A stretch of DNA of 64,000 nucleotides from Torymus aiolomorphi (taxonomy: Eukaryota > Arthropoda > Insecta > Hymenoptera > Torymidae), in contig CM070873.1 in the NCBI GenBank assembly GCA_036365515.1, positions 87,503,948 to 87,567,947 on the forward strand, in the 5' to 3' direction. Position 1 is the first letter of the stretch. Each line of letters starts with the position of its first letter. Under the pieces are notes generated by a model. That model had not been told where the DNA came from and did not search any database. It worked only from the letters and a program-made list of their open reading frames with translations. Below, one piece after another: positions 45,984 through 56,193 of the stretch. Made by a program: the position numbers and the translations under genes.

Positions 45984-46250
45984 GTATTTTTAAATTCACG
46001 TAATCCTATTTCGTTGCACAAAGAGTAGAATCTATCACGCCGTAACGCTTTGGTGAATACATCTGCCTTCTGCAAGAAGTGATATCTAATGTCGAGTTTT
46101 GTGCGTTTATGAAATTCTGCGTTTTTGGCAAGCTTAATGGCGCCCTGATTATCTACATACAGTACCGTGGGCAAAACACATGGATGATTGATATCACTCA
46201 TCAATTTTCTCAACCATGTTAATTCTCTGGCTGCTGTGGCAGTCCCTTTC
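45984..46250 (-). pseudogene. Copia-type polyprotein C-terminal fragment (RNase H end)
   Basis: Reads TAARELTWLRKLMSDI, LYVDNQGAIKLAKN, FHKRTKLDIRYHF and ADVFTKALRRDRFYSLC, the diagnostic end of Ty1/Copia RNase H. Between RYHF and ADVFTKAL about 20-30 residues of the family pattern are missing, an internal deletion. It is truncated at its 5' side by GC-rich sequence around 46255. Confidence 0.85.
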
Positions 46251-46329
46251 CCACCTTAGCAGGTGGCGGCGGCGGTATCAGCGGGACCTTCTACACCTTA
46301 GCAGGTGGCGGCGGCGACACCGGTGTTGA

Positions 46330-47350
46330 GGGTAAGATCCCAATAGCTGCAATCGTGCATTCAACTCTGTAGCTGCGTTGTGCAGACGTGCAGCTGTGTG
46401 CTTGTCGTTAGGTGCACGGGGAAGAAGAGAGGGGGACGTTGCCAACTGCGAAATTCAAATGCGTTTCGGAGCAAGAAAAGCAAGTAAACTAATAATCCGA
46501 CGCTGGTGGAAAAGCCAAATATATTTCTTTTTTTTTTTAATATTGAGGTTGATAGAAAAAACAAGTCGATCAGATAAGTTTTTTTGTTGTTGTAATTTTC
46601 ATTGATTTCTAATATTTGGATAAATACTCTGTTTTTTCTTTTTTTTCAGAGGTTACAAATAATTTGGATAAAATGGAATATTTATTTGCATTCAAGTACT
46701 GACTTTTGGCTTCACGAAAACGGTCGATCTGGCCGTAGATATGTCAATATCTACTTACTGGATACTTAAAAGACCCAATTAAAAATATCCAGCTAGATAA
46801 GGTGGATTCCAGCTGGAATCCAGTGTAATCCAGCTGGATCCAGCGTATCCAGCTGGATATTTTCAATAGGGGATCGACATGGGCCCTCGGCACCGGCTGT
46901 TCGAGCAGAGAATATAGAATATATTATCATTCAGTATAGAAGAAGGCCAGATCGACCGTTTTCGTGAAGCCAAAAGTCAGTACTTGAATGCAAATAAATA
47001 TTCCATTTTATCCAAATTATTTGTAACCTCTGAAAAAAAAGAAAAAACAGAGTATTTATCCAAATATTAGAAATCAATGAAAATTACAACAACAAAAAAA
47101 CTTATCTGATCGACTTGTTTTTTCTATCAACCTCAATATTTAAAAAAAAGACAAATATATTTGGCTTTGTCCACCAGCGTCGGATTATTAGTTTACTTGC
47201 TTTTCTTGCTCCGAAACGCATTTGAATTTCGCAGTTGGCAACGTCCCCCTCTCTTCTTCCCCGTGCACCTAACGACAAGCACATAGCTGCACGTCTGCAC
47301 AACGCAGCTGCAGAGTTGAATGCACGACTGCAGCTATTGGGATCTTACCC
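46330..47350. mobile_element. 1.02-kb palindromic foldback element
   Basis: Arms of about 405 bp (46330-46734 and 46945-47350) start GGGTAAGATCCCAATAGCTG and are almost identical inverted copies. They are separated by 210 bp that contain several CCAGCTGGAT palindromes. Flanking TGA trinucleotides (46327-46329, 47351-47353) may be a 3-bp duplication. The few differences between arms suggest a young or gene-converted element. Superfamily unknown. Confidence 0.75.
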
Positions 47351-47353
47351 TGA

Positions 47354-47715
47354 TGGCCGTGGCATCGGTGCTGGAGGCGGCGGTAGCGGGATATCCGCCA
47401 GTGTTGGCGACGGTGGCGGCCGTGCCGCAATCAGCGCTAGGAGAGCCGGCGATAGCATGCCTCCTGGGCGGGGCTCTCATGCGAATGGCGGTAAAGATAA
47501 ATCCATTACCCCCCTTCGTGGATGGTGAAAGTAAAATGTTGCCTTACTCATACTAAATTCTGAGTTGAGCTGATTGCCGAGGGATCAGGCCCAGCCTGAC
47601 CTATAGCCGGCGCTGCGCTTACTCAGCAGTGGGCAGCGCGATGACGGCAGCCTGCCACCGAGCCGAGCGCGCGGAACTACACTCGCCGCGGAGCGCCGGC
47701 GCCGTACTTACTCAG
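47354..47715. other. GC-rich sequence of unknown origin
   Basis: Continues the GGC-rich sequence found left of the palindrome (46250-46329). Overlapping open frames exist in several phases, which is expected at this base composition, so I do not call a gene. Confidence 0.4.
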
Positions 47716-47857
47716 GGCCCTTTCTACATATGTGTGTTCTGTCTGTTCTAGGCAACTTCTCTCTATGTCTGTCTCTGTCTTACATAAACGGAACAGATCT
47801 ATCTGTCTTTGTCGGGAACACACAGAACACACAGAACACACATATGTAGAAAGGCCC
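47716..47857. mobile_element. MITE E copy 3 (142 bp, CAG duplication)
   Basis: Same 142-bp sequence as copies at 21759 and 28180, flanked by CAG at 47713-47715 and 47858-47860. Confidence 0.88.
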
Positions 47858-47865
47858 CAGCGGTG

Positions 47866-48236
47866 CACTGAAAAAAGATTGGTGCGTCGGCTGCCCTCTG
47901 TAGCTCTCAGCTCCCCGTGTTTACAGGGCGTCTGACGCCCCGTCGTCTTTGCTTGTACATCGCTCCCTTCCGCGCGACTGCAGCGCACGCGCGGCGTACG
48001 AGTTGTTCAAAGCAAGCAGTGTTTAGGGACCTTCCACAACCTCCGCGCCGGCGCAACGGCGCGGAGGTTGTGGAAGGTCTCTTACAGACCCGTGAGGCAG
48101 TGCGCGCCCGTGCACGGACGCGTGATGCGCTGAAAAGGACAACATAGGTGCTAAACGGACGGCCTATACTCCTTAACCTGCAGCGCAGCCGTTAGACTGC
48201 AGAGAGCGCTGCCGATGCGCCAATCTTTTTTCAGTG
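47866..48236. mobile_element. MITE K, 371 bp, with central perfect hairpin
   Basis: Ends CACTGAAAAAAGATTGGTGC and GCGCCAATCTTTTTTCAGTG, arms through CGGCTGCCCTCTG. The centre (48028-48079) is a perfect GC-rich hairpin with arm ACCTTCCACAACCTCCGCGC, possibly a smaller nested insertion. No clear target duplication. Confidence 0.72.
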
Positions 48237-48284
48237 TGGGAAGCGTAACGGCTGCCGTTTGCGGCCTAGTGGAGCGTGCGGAAC

Positions 48285-48478
48285 TCTCGGCGGCGCGAAA
48301 TTCAAATTTTTTAAATTGGGTTAACAGTCTATATAGTATTCTGCTCTGTTGATAAGGTAGATTTAGGTTATCGCAGAACTACACTCTCGGCGCGAAATTC
48401 AAAATTTTTAAATTGGGTTAACAGCCTATATGGTATTCTGCTCTGTTGGTAAGGTATCTTTGGGTTATCGACTGCTGG
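48285..48478. repeat. 97-bp tandem duplication
   Basis: CGCGAAATTCAAA...TTTAAATTGGGTTAACAG and the following TATTCTGCTCTGTTG block occur at 48294 and again at 48391. Confidence 0.82.
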
Positions 48479-48596
48479 TAATGTTGGGTTATCAGCCACC
48501 CTGCAATTACCGACCATCGGAAAGTAGCGCTCTACCTTACCGACCGAGCGCCAGCTCAGAGGGTAGGTGGGCCTTAACCGGCATAGATCCTCTACT

Positions 48597-49225
48597 TAGG
48601 AGTTCGTAGTAAATGACACCCCTCTGATCCCACCATATACAGAGCAGGAGCTTTGACCCATGGATATTGGGCTTTGCCACTGGTGTTGATGGTTCGCCGG
48701 GCTTAACCCATGACTTTCTGCGCTTCGGATTGTCATAATGGATCCACTTTTCATCACCGGTAACAATTTGATGCAAAAAATCTTGTCTTTTCTGCCGTTG
48801 GAGCAGCAGTTCGCACGTGAAAAACGTCTCTCAATATCCCTTGGTTTCAGTTCACGTGGGACCCAATGTCCTTCCTTCTGGATCATGCGCAAACTTTTAA
48901 GACGTTTTCCCACTGTTGATAAGTCAACTCCCAATGACGTAGACAATTCTATAAGTGTTTGACATGAATTTTCATTGAGCAATGCCTCCAAATCATTATC
49001 TTCAAATTTTTTTGGCTGACCAGGTCGCTCCTTGTCATCCAAGTCAAAATCACCAGCTTTAAAACGTGCAAACCAATTCCGACACGTTTGCTCAGTTAGA
49101 GCATATTCACTGTACACTTCCACTAAAATATGATGAGCTTCAGCTGCACTTTTGTTCATATTAAAATAATAAAGCAAAACTCCCCGCAAAAACACTTTAT
49201 TCGGCACAAATTTTGACATATTCAA
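48597..49225 (-). pseudogene. Mariner transposase, truncated and frameshifted
   Basis: The HTH domain is clear: RGVLLYYFNMNKSAAEAHH, TCRNWFARFKAGDFDLDDKE and RPGQPKKFED, then the WVPRELKP linker. After about residue 130 the frame shifts. The catalytic stretch then appears in another frame: VTGDEKWIHYDNPKRRKSW with the first catalytic Asp and LLCIWWDQRGVIYYELL with the second. The third Asp of the D,D34D triad is beyond the truncation at 48597. It cannot be functional. Cut-and-paste transposition into TA sites is the known family activity. Confidence 0.88.
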
Positions 49226-49313
49226 TAAATTATAAAGTGTTGTTATTTTTGATTTGAAAAAAGGTTATGTACGGCAAATGGCGTCCTATGATAGCTTCTT
49301 TGCCACAGTGTAA
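48597..49313 (-). mobile_element. Truncated mariner transposon
   Basis: The 5' part of a mariner element in minus orientation. A candidate terminal repeat (ACACTGTGGCAAAGAAGC in minus sense) ends near 49313 about 85 bp before the transposase ATG. The 3' third and right terminal repeat are missing from 48597 leftward. Confidence 0.78.
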
Positions 49314-49534
49314 ATTATTTTAAATACATTAGTTAATCGTATAGATTCAAGTAAATGAACGATAATAATAAATTATAAGAATAAATAATAATTAGTAATA
49401 AATAAATTTTAAACGATAAATTTTCATGTGAAAATCAGATGATAATCAGGTGCCGTTTTGGCACGATTATCACCTGATTATCAGCCGATTATCAGCTGAT
49501 AATCAGCTGCACTTTTTCAGTAGGGCTATGACTA

Positions 49535-50471
49535 CCCTACTGAAAAAACCCTTGTGTGAACCCAAATGTGTACCCACATGGGTTCTTACAAGAGTTCCCG
49601 TAAGCGTTTCCCAATGAGTTCCCACGTGGTTTCCCACATGGGAAACCATCTGGCTAATTGACTGGGGATTCCATGTGGAAACTTGTATGGGATCCCCGGA
49701 GAGTTGATGAAAATTAGTTTGCACACAATTTATTTAAATTAAGTATTATTTAGTCATGCATTAAATATTGTATAATAATAAATTTTCGGATACCATTTTA
49801 TGCTTTATTAGATAACAAATTTTTAGTTCCCATTGTAAAGGGGATAAAAAACAAGGCAAGCCTTGTAATTCGGACTCTTCGTAAAGAGTCATTTGCACGT
49901 TTTACTTACACGGCTTATATACTCTCGGCCATCCCGTGCATCCACAGAAAGCACTACCGAAGCGCCACATAGCGGATAAATAGCCGAAGCTTCTTTACCA
50001 AGAGCCGCCCATCACAAGTTCTCCTTTGTTGCCGCTATGCTGCGCTCCGGTAGTGCCTTTTGTGGATACACGGGATGGCCGAGAGTATATAAGCCATGTA
50101 ATTCAAACGTGTAAATGACTCTTTACGAAGAGTCCGAATTACAAGGCTTGCCTTGTTTTTGATATCCCCTTTACAATGGGAACTAAACATTTGTTATCTA
50201 ATAAAGCATAAAATGGTATCCGAAAATTTATTATACAATATTTAATGCATTACTAAACAATACATAATTTAAATAAATTGTGTGCAAACTAATTTTCATC
50301 AACTCTCCGGGGATCGCATACAGGTCCCCACATGGGATCCCCAGTCAATTAGCCAGATGGTTTCCCATGTGGGAAGCCACGTGGGAACTCATTGGGAAAC
50401 GCTTATGGGAACTCTTGTAAGAACCCATGTGGGTACACATTTGGGTTCACACAAGGGTTTTTTCAGTAGGG
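49535..50471. mobile_element. 937-bp TA-flanked foldback element
   Basis: Ends CCCTACTGAAAAAACCC and complement, flanked by TA at 49533-49534 and 50472-50473. Arms of about 370 bp include a series of motifs such as TTCCCACATGGGAA and ATGGGTTCTTACAAGAG. The centre carries a second inverted repeat (CTCTCGGCCATCCCGTG). A lone copy of the same end in opposite orientation (TTTTTCAGTAGGG, 49512-49524) abuts it. TA duplication suggests a Tc1/mariner-type MITE. Confidence 0.78.
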
Positions 50472-50558
50472 TAGGTCGCACGCAAAACACAAAAATACGA
50501 ACACCGTACATAATAACATTATAAATATCGCGTAAAGAAGAAAGAAATAGATAAAAAA

Positions 50559-51660
50559 TTAGCTAGGTCGCAAACATGCGTGTTTTAATTTGTCCTCATG
50601 GACAAATATTTTATAGCGGCCCGCGTACTGTTTGTCAAATTTACTTACTTGAGGTTCTTTTAAGAAATATACCTCCTCTCCGACTTTAAAATTTTTTGTA
50701 TTTAGTTTCTGATCGTAATATCGCTTTGATCGTTCCTTAGCCTCTAATAACCGTGCGCTCGCCATTTTCTGAGTGTCATTTAGCTTGAATATTAATTCGT
50801 CTAAGTATATTTCATACGTCTTTTCTACGGTCCTTGTTTCAACCTCGGAAGGTAGTCGCGCCTTTTGTCCAAAAATTAATTCGTGGGGGGTAAAACCGTG
50901 CGCTGAATGAACCGACATATTCCAGTATCCCAGTCAGTTTTATCCGTATACATTTTTAGATATTCTACTAGTGAATGATGGCTTCTTTCTAAAGAACCCA
51001 TTGTTTGTGGATGGAAGAAGGTAGATCGTAATGGTTTAATTTTAAATATTTTAGCTACCCTTTGCATTAAACTCCTTTGAAAATTACTGCACTGGTCGGT
51101 TTTAATTGCTTCGGGGCAACCGAATTTAGTTATGAAATGATGGACTAATGCGGTGGCAACCATTTTGGCGGTCATATCGGGAATGGGAAAGGCGTCAGAA
51201 TATTTAGTTAAATTACATTGTAAAGTCAGGATATATTTATTTCTGGATACGGTTACGGGTAGAGGGCCTACTATGTCCATTTCCAATATTTCAAAGGCTT
51301 TACTGGGGGTAGTAGTGAGTCTCATGGGCTGCTTTGTTTTTACTCGAACTAATTTCTTTTTCTGACATTCCGCGCATGTTCTAACATATTCGGAAACGTT
51401 TTCCTTTATTCCCAGCCAAAAGTACTGCTCACGGATCCGGCGATAGGTCTTCGCGATACCCTTGTGTCCTCCAATTGCCGAATCATGGGCCTCACTAATG
51501 ATTCCTAATCTATCGTCTGGAAGCGGGATGATTACCTCACCTGTGCAAATAATTAATTTCGGGGTTCCGGTTTTCCAGCGTGCGTGTAACGTTATTTCTA
51601 TGGGTAAGCAATGGTTTTTTCCAGCCCGTCCCCAATTTTTGCGATACTAACTGAGCCTAC
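50559..51660 (-). pseudogene. Gypsy integrase
   Basis: The HHCC zinc finger (HDSAIGGHKG ... CAECQKKK) lies in 51330-51490. The core follows: EILEMDIVGPLPV with the first Asp, IKTDQCSNFQ with the second, and MGSLERSHHSL with the Glu (near 50990). A C-terminal domain reads HELIFGQKARLPSEV and AGRYKIF. Frame changes occur near 51330 and near 50915 (after YMSVHSAHG). The Gly usually after the second Asp is Cys. Family role: insertion of the element cDNA. Inactive. Confidence 0.82.
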
Positions 51661-51696
51661 TTGCTCCTCAATCATTGCGGTTCGGAGTGAATCTAA

Positions 51697-52772
51697 TCAT
51701 TGAACAATTATGGTCCCGGTAGCTATCTCATTTGACCTTTCCTTTACAAACAATGAATATATAATTTTACCGTTGGATAAATTCGTCTGCACTATCGCGC
51801 CTATATCAATGGGTTCTGTTTTTAATTTCTCAATATCTATCATTTCTAAATCTACTAGCTGTTGACAAACAGGGGTACTTATTTCGCAGTCCACGGACAT
51901 AAAATGCGCGTTATCTGTCGTCGGTTCTTGAACCGAAGCCACTTCTTGAACCTTTGTCTGCGTATTTTCAACCCTACTTTTGCCTGACGGAATTTCTCGA
52001 TAGGAATTTTTCTGTAGATCCCCGTCCCCATCCTTCCCAACATGCGTGAAAGTACTTCGCTCCAGGTTGACATATCCCCTGAGCCCCCCAGCGCACGTGA
52101 GAGCATCGGTTGTACTCCTCGTGACCGGCGTATGGTCGCCTGACAGGGTTTCTTGATGGGAATTTTCCCGTAGGTCCCCGGCGCTCTCCTCGATACGTGT
52201 TAGAGTACTTCAGCCTGGCGGGATTTCTTGATAGGATTTTTCTTGTAGGTCCCCGACCCCCTCAGCACGCGCGAAGGCATCAGCCACCTTCCACGTGATC
52301 GGATCACTCCTAACACTATATCTTCCATTTTTACAACCGGATTTTGGCTAAAGCTACTTCGGTCATGATATACGATGGCCGCTGTCTCTTCTGTTGAAGA
52401 GACAGTGCTAAGTCCATCAGTCTGTCCGTGAGCGCTTATTGGTCTGTTGTGTTGTCTAGTCGGGGTGTAGGAATGATCGGAATTCTCTGATCCTTCGGAA
52501 TCCTTATTACTTGATTCAGCATGATTAATTAGGAACAATCTTTCGATATTAGTTTCTGGGAACAATTCTTCTGGATCAGAGTCAGTGGGATCTGTGGGTG
52601 TTGGAAGAGTTGGTACAGGATTCCTGGACAGTGCATCCACGTTCATGTTTGTGTTCCAGGGAAATCCACAGCTCAAAAACTCTGGACGGAACACAATACT
52701 GGACTTCTTCCTCTTCTCCTCGGATCCTTTTTCTTGCAATCCTTCGAATAATCCCACCGCTGTTACGAAAAT
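51697..52772 (-). pseudogene. Gypsy RNase H end and linker region
   Basis: Carries NVDALSRNPVPTLPTPTD, the end of RNase H, then an acidic Ser/Thr-rich linker. The region has several stops and duplicated phrases (STWSEVLSRMLGR, GTYKKNPIKKSRQA), indicating local tandem duplication around 51990-52260. The part right of 52670 fuses this to the sequence next to the LTR. Confidence 0.65.
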
Positions 52773-53474
52773 TGTTACGATCCGAGTCGGGGTCTGAGAG
52801 CAGAAAGGGCTCTTCTGCAATGGTCGCCGCGTTGACCAATAAGATTGCGGGTTCGTTGTTCGATGAAGCGCTAAAGCGCAAGGAATTCCGGAAACCTTTT
52901 AAATGAGAACTCGAGCAAATAACTTTAGCCTTGAAGTTTATTCAATTAATAAAATACTTGTAGACCTTGACAAAATAACTTTTGACCGTGACTCGATATA
53001 ATTAAAAGAAACGTAGAGTATAATTGTAAATGGCGACTGACACTACGACGTGATCAGGGCGCTTGCACTGGTGCGACTGAGCTTTCGAGCTTGATTCTTC
53101 TCCATTTTTATAGACTTCGGGAAGATTTAGTAGTGGGAGCAAAGACCAATCAGAGTTGTTTCCCCCTTCTTAAGTGGGAGTGGCCCCGCTGGAGAATTCT
53201 AAGTTTTCTGCTTAAATCCGGTTTTTTTCCTTTAAAATATCTGTTTTAATCCTCGAGAGTGGAAGTGGTTGGCTGGAAATATCTGGATTTATACGGTTTC
53301 CCTTAATTTTGTCCTTGAAGATTACTTATTCTAAAAATAAAAATTTCTCCGAAAATGTAGTAAACAATTCCTGGAATTAAAGATGATGAATATTTCCTAG
53401 AAAAAGAAGAGCATTTCCCTCAGCAAGTTTTAAGATACCGTACGGTTTCGCCCATGTGAACGCAGTTCATAACA
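52773..53474 (-). mobile_element. Gypsy LTR, 702 bp
   Basis: Starts TGTTACGATCCGAGTCGGGG and ends CGCAGTTCATAACA on the plus strand. It belongs to the same family as 962-2395 and 27553-28075. It is the 5' LTR of the deleted Gypsy in minus orientation. Confidence 0.82.
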
Positions 53475-53500
53475 ACACAATCTGTAGAAAAATAACCTAA

Positions 53501-53731
53501 CAGTGAATCCACATTACGTGCCATGAGCTTTGTGCCATGAGCTTTGTGCCATACCAGAAAGAAAGTGTTATTCGACATCTACATACGTATTACCACAGGA
53601 TAAAGAGGAAGGACCTGCTCTCGTATTGAACAGAGCATAGATGTCAAACATAGATAACAGTTACATAGATGTCGAACAACACTTTTTCTGGTATGGCACA
53701 AAGTTCATGGCACAAAGCTCGTGGCGCGTAA
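53501..53731. mobile_element. MITE M (CAGTGAATCC family), broken by MITE L
   Basis: Starts CAGTGAATCCACATTACGTG after TAA (53498-53500). Both arms contain GGTATGGCACAAAG and GCCATGAGCTTTGTG. Its right end is missing because MITE L inserted at the TAA of CGTAATGTGG. Confidence 0.8.
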
Positions 53732-53926
53732 GGGAGTATCTACACTAGGGGCGCGCCATGGCGCGCGTCGTGATGCGCGTCGAGATGTGCGTCCAAATTG
53801 TGCGTTCCAAGCGTGTTCCAATCCGTTTTACATCGTGGATAGAGGGTCAGGGTCGATGTAATTAGAAAAGTGAAACGATGTGAAACAGATTGGAACGCAC
53901 AGTTTGGACGCGCAACTCGACGCGCG
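53732..53926. mobile_element. MITE L (GGGAGTATCTACAC family), truncated by LINE-B
   Basis: Starts GGGAGTATCTACACTAGGGG after TAA. The two arms pair through GCGCGTCGAGATGTGCGTCC and TGCGTTCCAA. The right arm breaks off at about 53926, where LINE-B begins, so the final 35-40 bp are displaced. Confidence 0.75.
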
Positions 53927-54207
53927 GATTCACGTTTCGGTGGGAAAACCGTTCGGACGTGTTTTTTGTGCGCTCCTACGATTGTGTGAAATTTAAAGTG
54001 TTTTACGTGTTATAAAGTGCCTTTGTGCAGTTTCTGTGCTTTCTTTCTTTCTTTCTCTTCTTTTTGATCTATTTTGCGCTATTCTTCTCTCTATTTCTCT
54101 AACACTGCAATTCTGCTCCTGCCGCCTAACCTCAAAAAGGCGCCGGGGGGCCTCTGGCCTCCCTCTCCGCCATACCTTTCTATCCCCTCGCCTTCTCTCA
54201 ATGCTTC

Positions 54208-56064
54208 TATGAATTCTAATAATTCTTTTAACTTCACGATGCCTTTCTCTAATGTGCCTGCTCATAATACACCCCTTCCAATCAGTCCTAACTCTTCCCC
54301 GCAAAACAATCTCACTCTCCCCCATCTTCCTACCGATCCTGCAATTATTGAAAAAGAAAAGGCCGAAGTAGCTGCTGTAGACGCCCTTCTTGCCTGTAGC
54401 CAAACGAATTTTAATAACTCAACCGACGATTTTCCAGGTTTTTCCAACTCTGAGAGGATGGACTTCACTGGTGGCTCCCTGAAGAGAGGCAGGGACAGCT
54501 CGAAGGCCCTCAGCTTTGCGCTTCAACTTCAGGACCAAGACCCTAAAGTGATCCATCCCAACAAAAGAAAGAGCGCTCTTCCCATTCAGCCTCAGCCCAA
54601 CCTAAATAGCAGCACAACGACAACAACATCTACGCCTACCACTCCAACCACAAGTACTTCCTCTGATTCTTCGCCCAACTCCACAAAAACTCTCACCACC
54701 AACAGCATCATCTCTATTAAACCCGAAGGCATAACTAACCTAACTCCACCTAAGGTAATACTCTATCCTTCTCACAACAAAGGCCCCTTTGTCCTGTTCG
54801 CTGAGCCAATCGACATCTAGGCTTTCAAGGGTCATCTGCACCCAACAACAGTGGGCAGACTGATCGCTGCCTAACACAAAGGTAATATTGTATCAATCTC
54901 TGATTCAGGCTCTCTTAAAATCTCCATTACCCTCACCAACAGCGAAACAGCCAACCAAATTTTACTCGACAAAACCTTCTCTCACAATCTTCGTTTCTCC
55001 ATTCCAACTCACCGTCTTAACAGGCAGGCAATAATCAGAGATGTCCCTGTAGATATCTCTGACACAGCCATCCTGGAAGAACTTTCCTCATCCACTTCGC
55101 TTCCGATCTCCAAAGCTGAGAGACTGATTCGAAGAATCACTCTCTCAGGCTCCACAACCAAACTCGTCCCTTCCAAAACCATCCGCCTTACCTTTAATGA
55201 TCAACACCTACCTGACCATGTCAATCTTCTCTACGTAAGATATCCGGTTTTTCTGTATGTATCCCCAGTTAAAATGTGCTTTAACTGTTTTAGATTTGGA
55301 CATCTCAAGAACCAGTGCAGAAGCCAGCCAGTCTGTCAAAGGTGTGGTTTGCATGCGCACAGCCACGAGGAGACTTGCCCTTGTGCTAGCACACAGCCCA
55401 TTTGTGTAAACTGCACACAACACCATCTTCCTAAGGACAAGTCCTGCCCGGAATGGCAACTCCAGCATGCTGTTCGCTCCTTCGCAGCCTCTAATTGTCT
55501 CTCTCTCTCTCTCTCTCGGAAGCCTTTCCCCTCTACATCCAATCCAATCCGCCTCAACACAACTCCCGCTCCGTTCTCACCAAAAAACGCCCAACCTTTT
55601 CTTCACCACTAGCCGCATCCGGATATGGCTCTCCTTATCCACTTCCAACTCCTCTCGCTACTACCTCCACTCCCCCTTCCGCCACCTATGCTCAAGCCAC
55701 GCGCAACTCTCAATTCCGCCCTCCGCTAAAGAACCCGGCTCAACTCAACTCACTCCACTCAACCAATTCACCTAATTACCCCTCCTCCCGCAACCCGCCC
55801 CGGCTCCCATTACAAAACCATCTCACCTCTCTCAACCTGCAGGCACCAAACTCCGTTCCACCCCTAACTCTCTCCACGCCCAACCTTTCTCCCAACCAGC
55901 CGGCACTCCATCCACTTCATTTCCAGTTTCTCGTCCTTCTTCCTCCCTTCACACATATCCCTACTCTCCCCCGCCTTCCCCCTCTTTCTCACTGCCAAAC
56001 TCTGTCTCTACCTCCCTCAATCTCTCATCCTCCTCCCCGATCCCCCCAGACAATAACTCAGTAA
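54208..56064 (+). pseudogene. LINE-B ORF1 (gag-like, CCHC knuckles)
   Basis: The frame covering 54074-55612 contains a Ser/Pro/Asn-rich N-terminal half, then two stops (TAG 54818, TAA near 54872). It continues through a folded region (RQAIIRDVPVDISDTAI) to the knuckles CFNCFRFGHLKNQC, CQRCGLHAHSHEETC and CVNCTQHHLPKDKSC (about 55276-55450). A CT repeat near 55500 shifts the frame into a Pro/Ser-rich tail ending at 56064. The first ATG in the frame is near 54208; the true start may be upstream. The role would be RNA binding in the LINE particle. Confidence 0.78.
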
Positions 56065-56193
56065 TTAACTTCCTTCTCAAATTCATCTTTGAAACTCTTC
56101 TTCCTTTAATCACCTCCGTTGGTCACACTGACATCGTCTCACAGGATCAACAAGCCTGCGCACGCCTCCATCTCAAGTCTCCTTCCGCCATTT

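Larger units (their letters stand above)
50559..53474 (-). mobile_element. Deleted Gypsy retrotransposon (LTR, RNase H end, integrase)
   Basis: In minus sense: LTR (53474-52773), then ATTTTCGTAACAGCGGTGG just inside (possible primer-site region), a short frame leading directly into NVDALSRNPV (RNase H end), a linker, and integrase down to 50559. Gag, protease and most of RT are absent, so a large internal deletion has occurred. The 3' LTR is lost on the left. Confidence 0.8.

Noticed and set aside
47235..47556. Ala/Gly/Val-rich frames of 78-97 codons right of the 1-kb palindrome
   Set aside because: One begins inside the palindrome arm and the frames overlap in different phases; GC-rich composition alone explains them.
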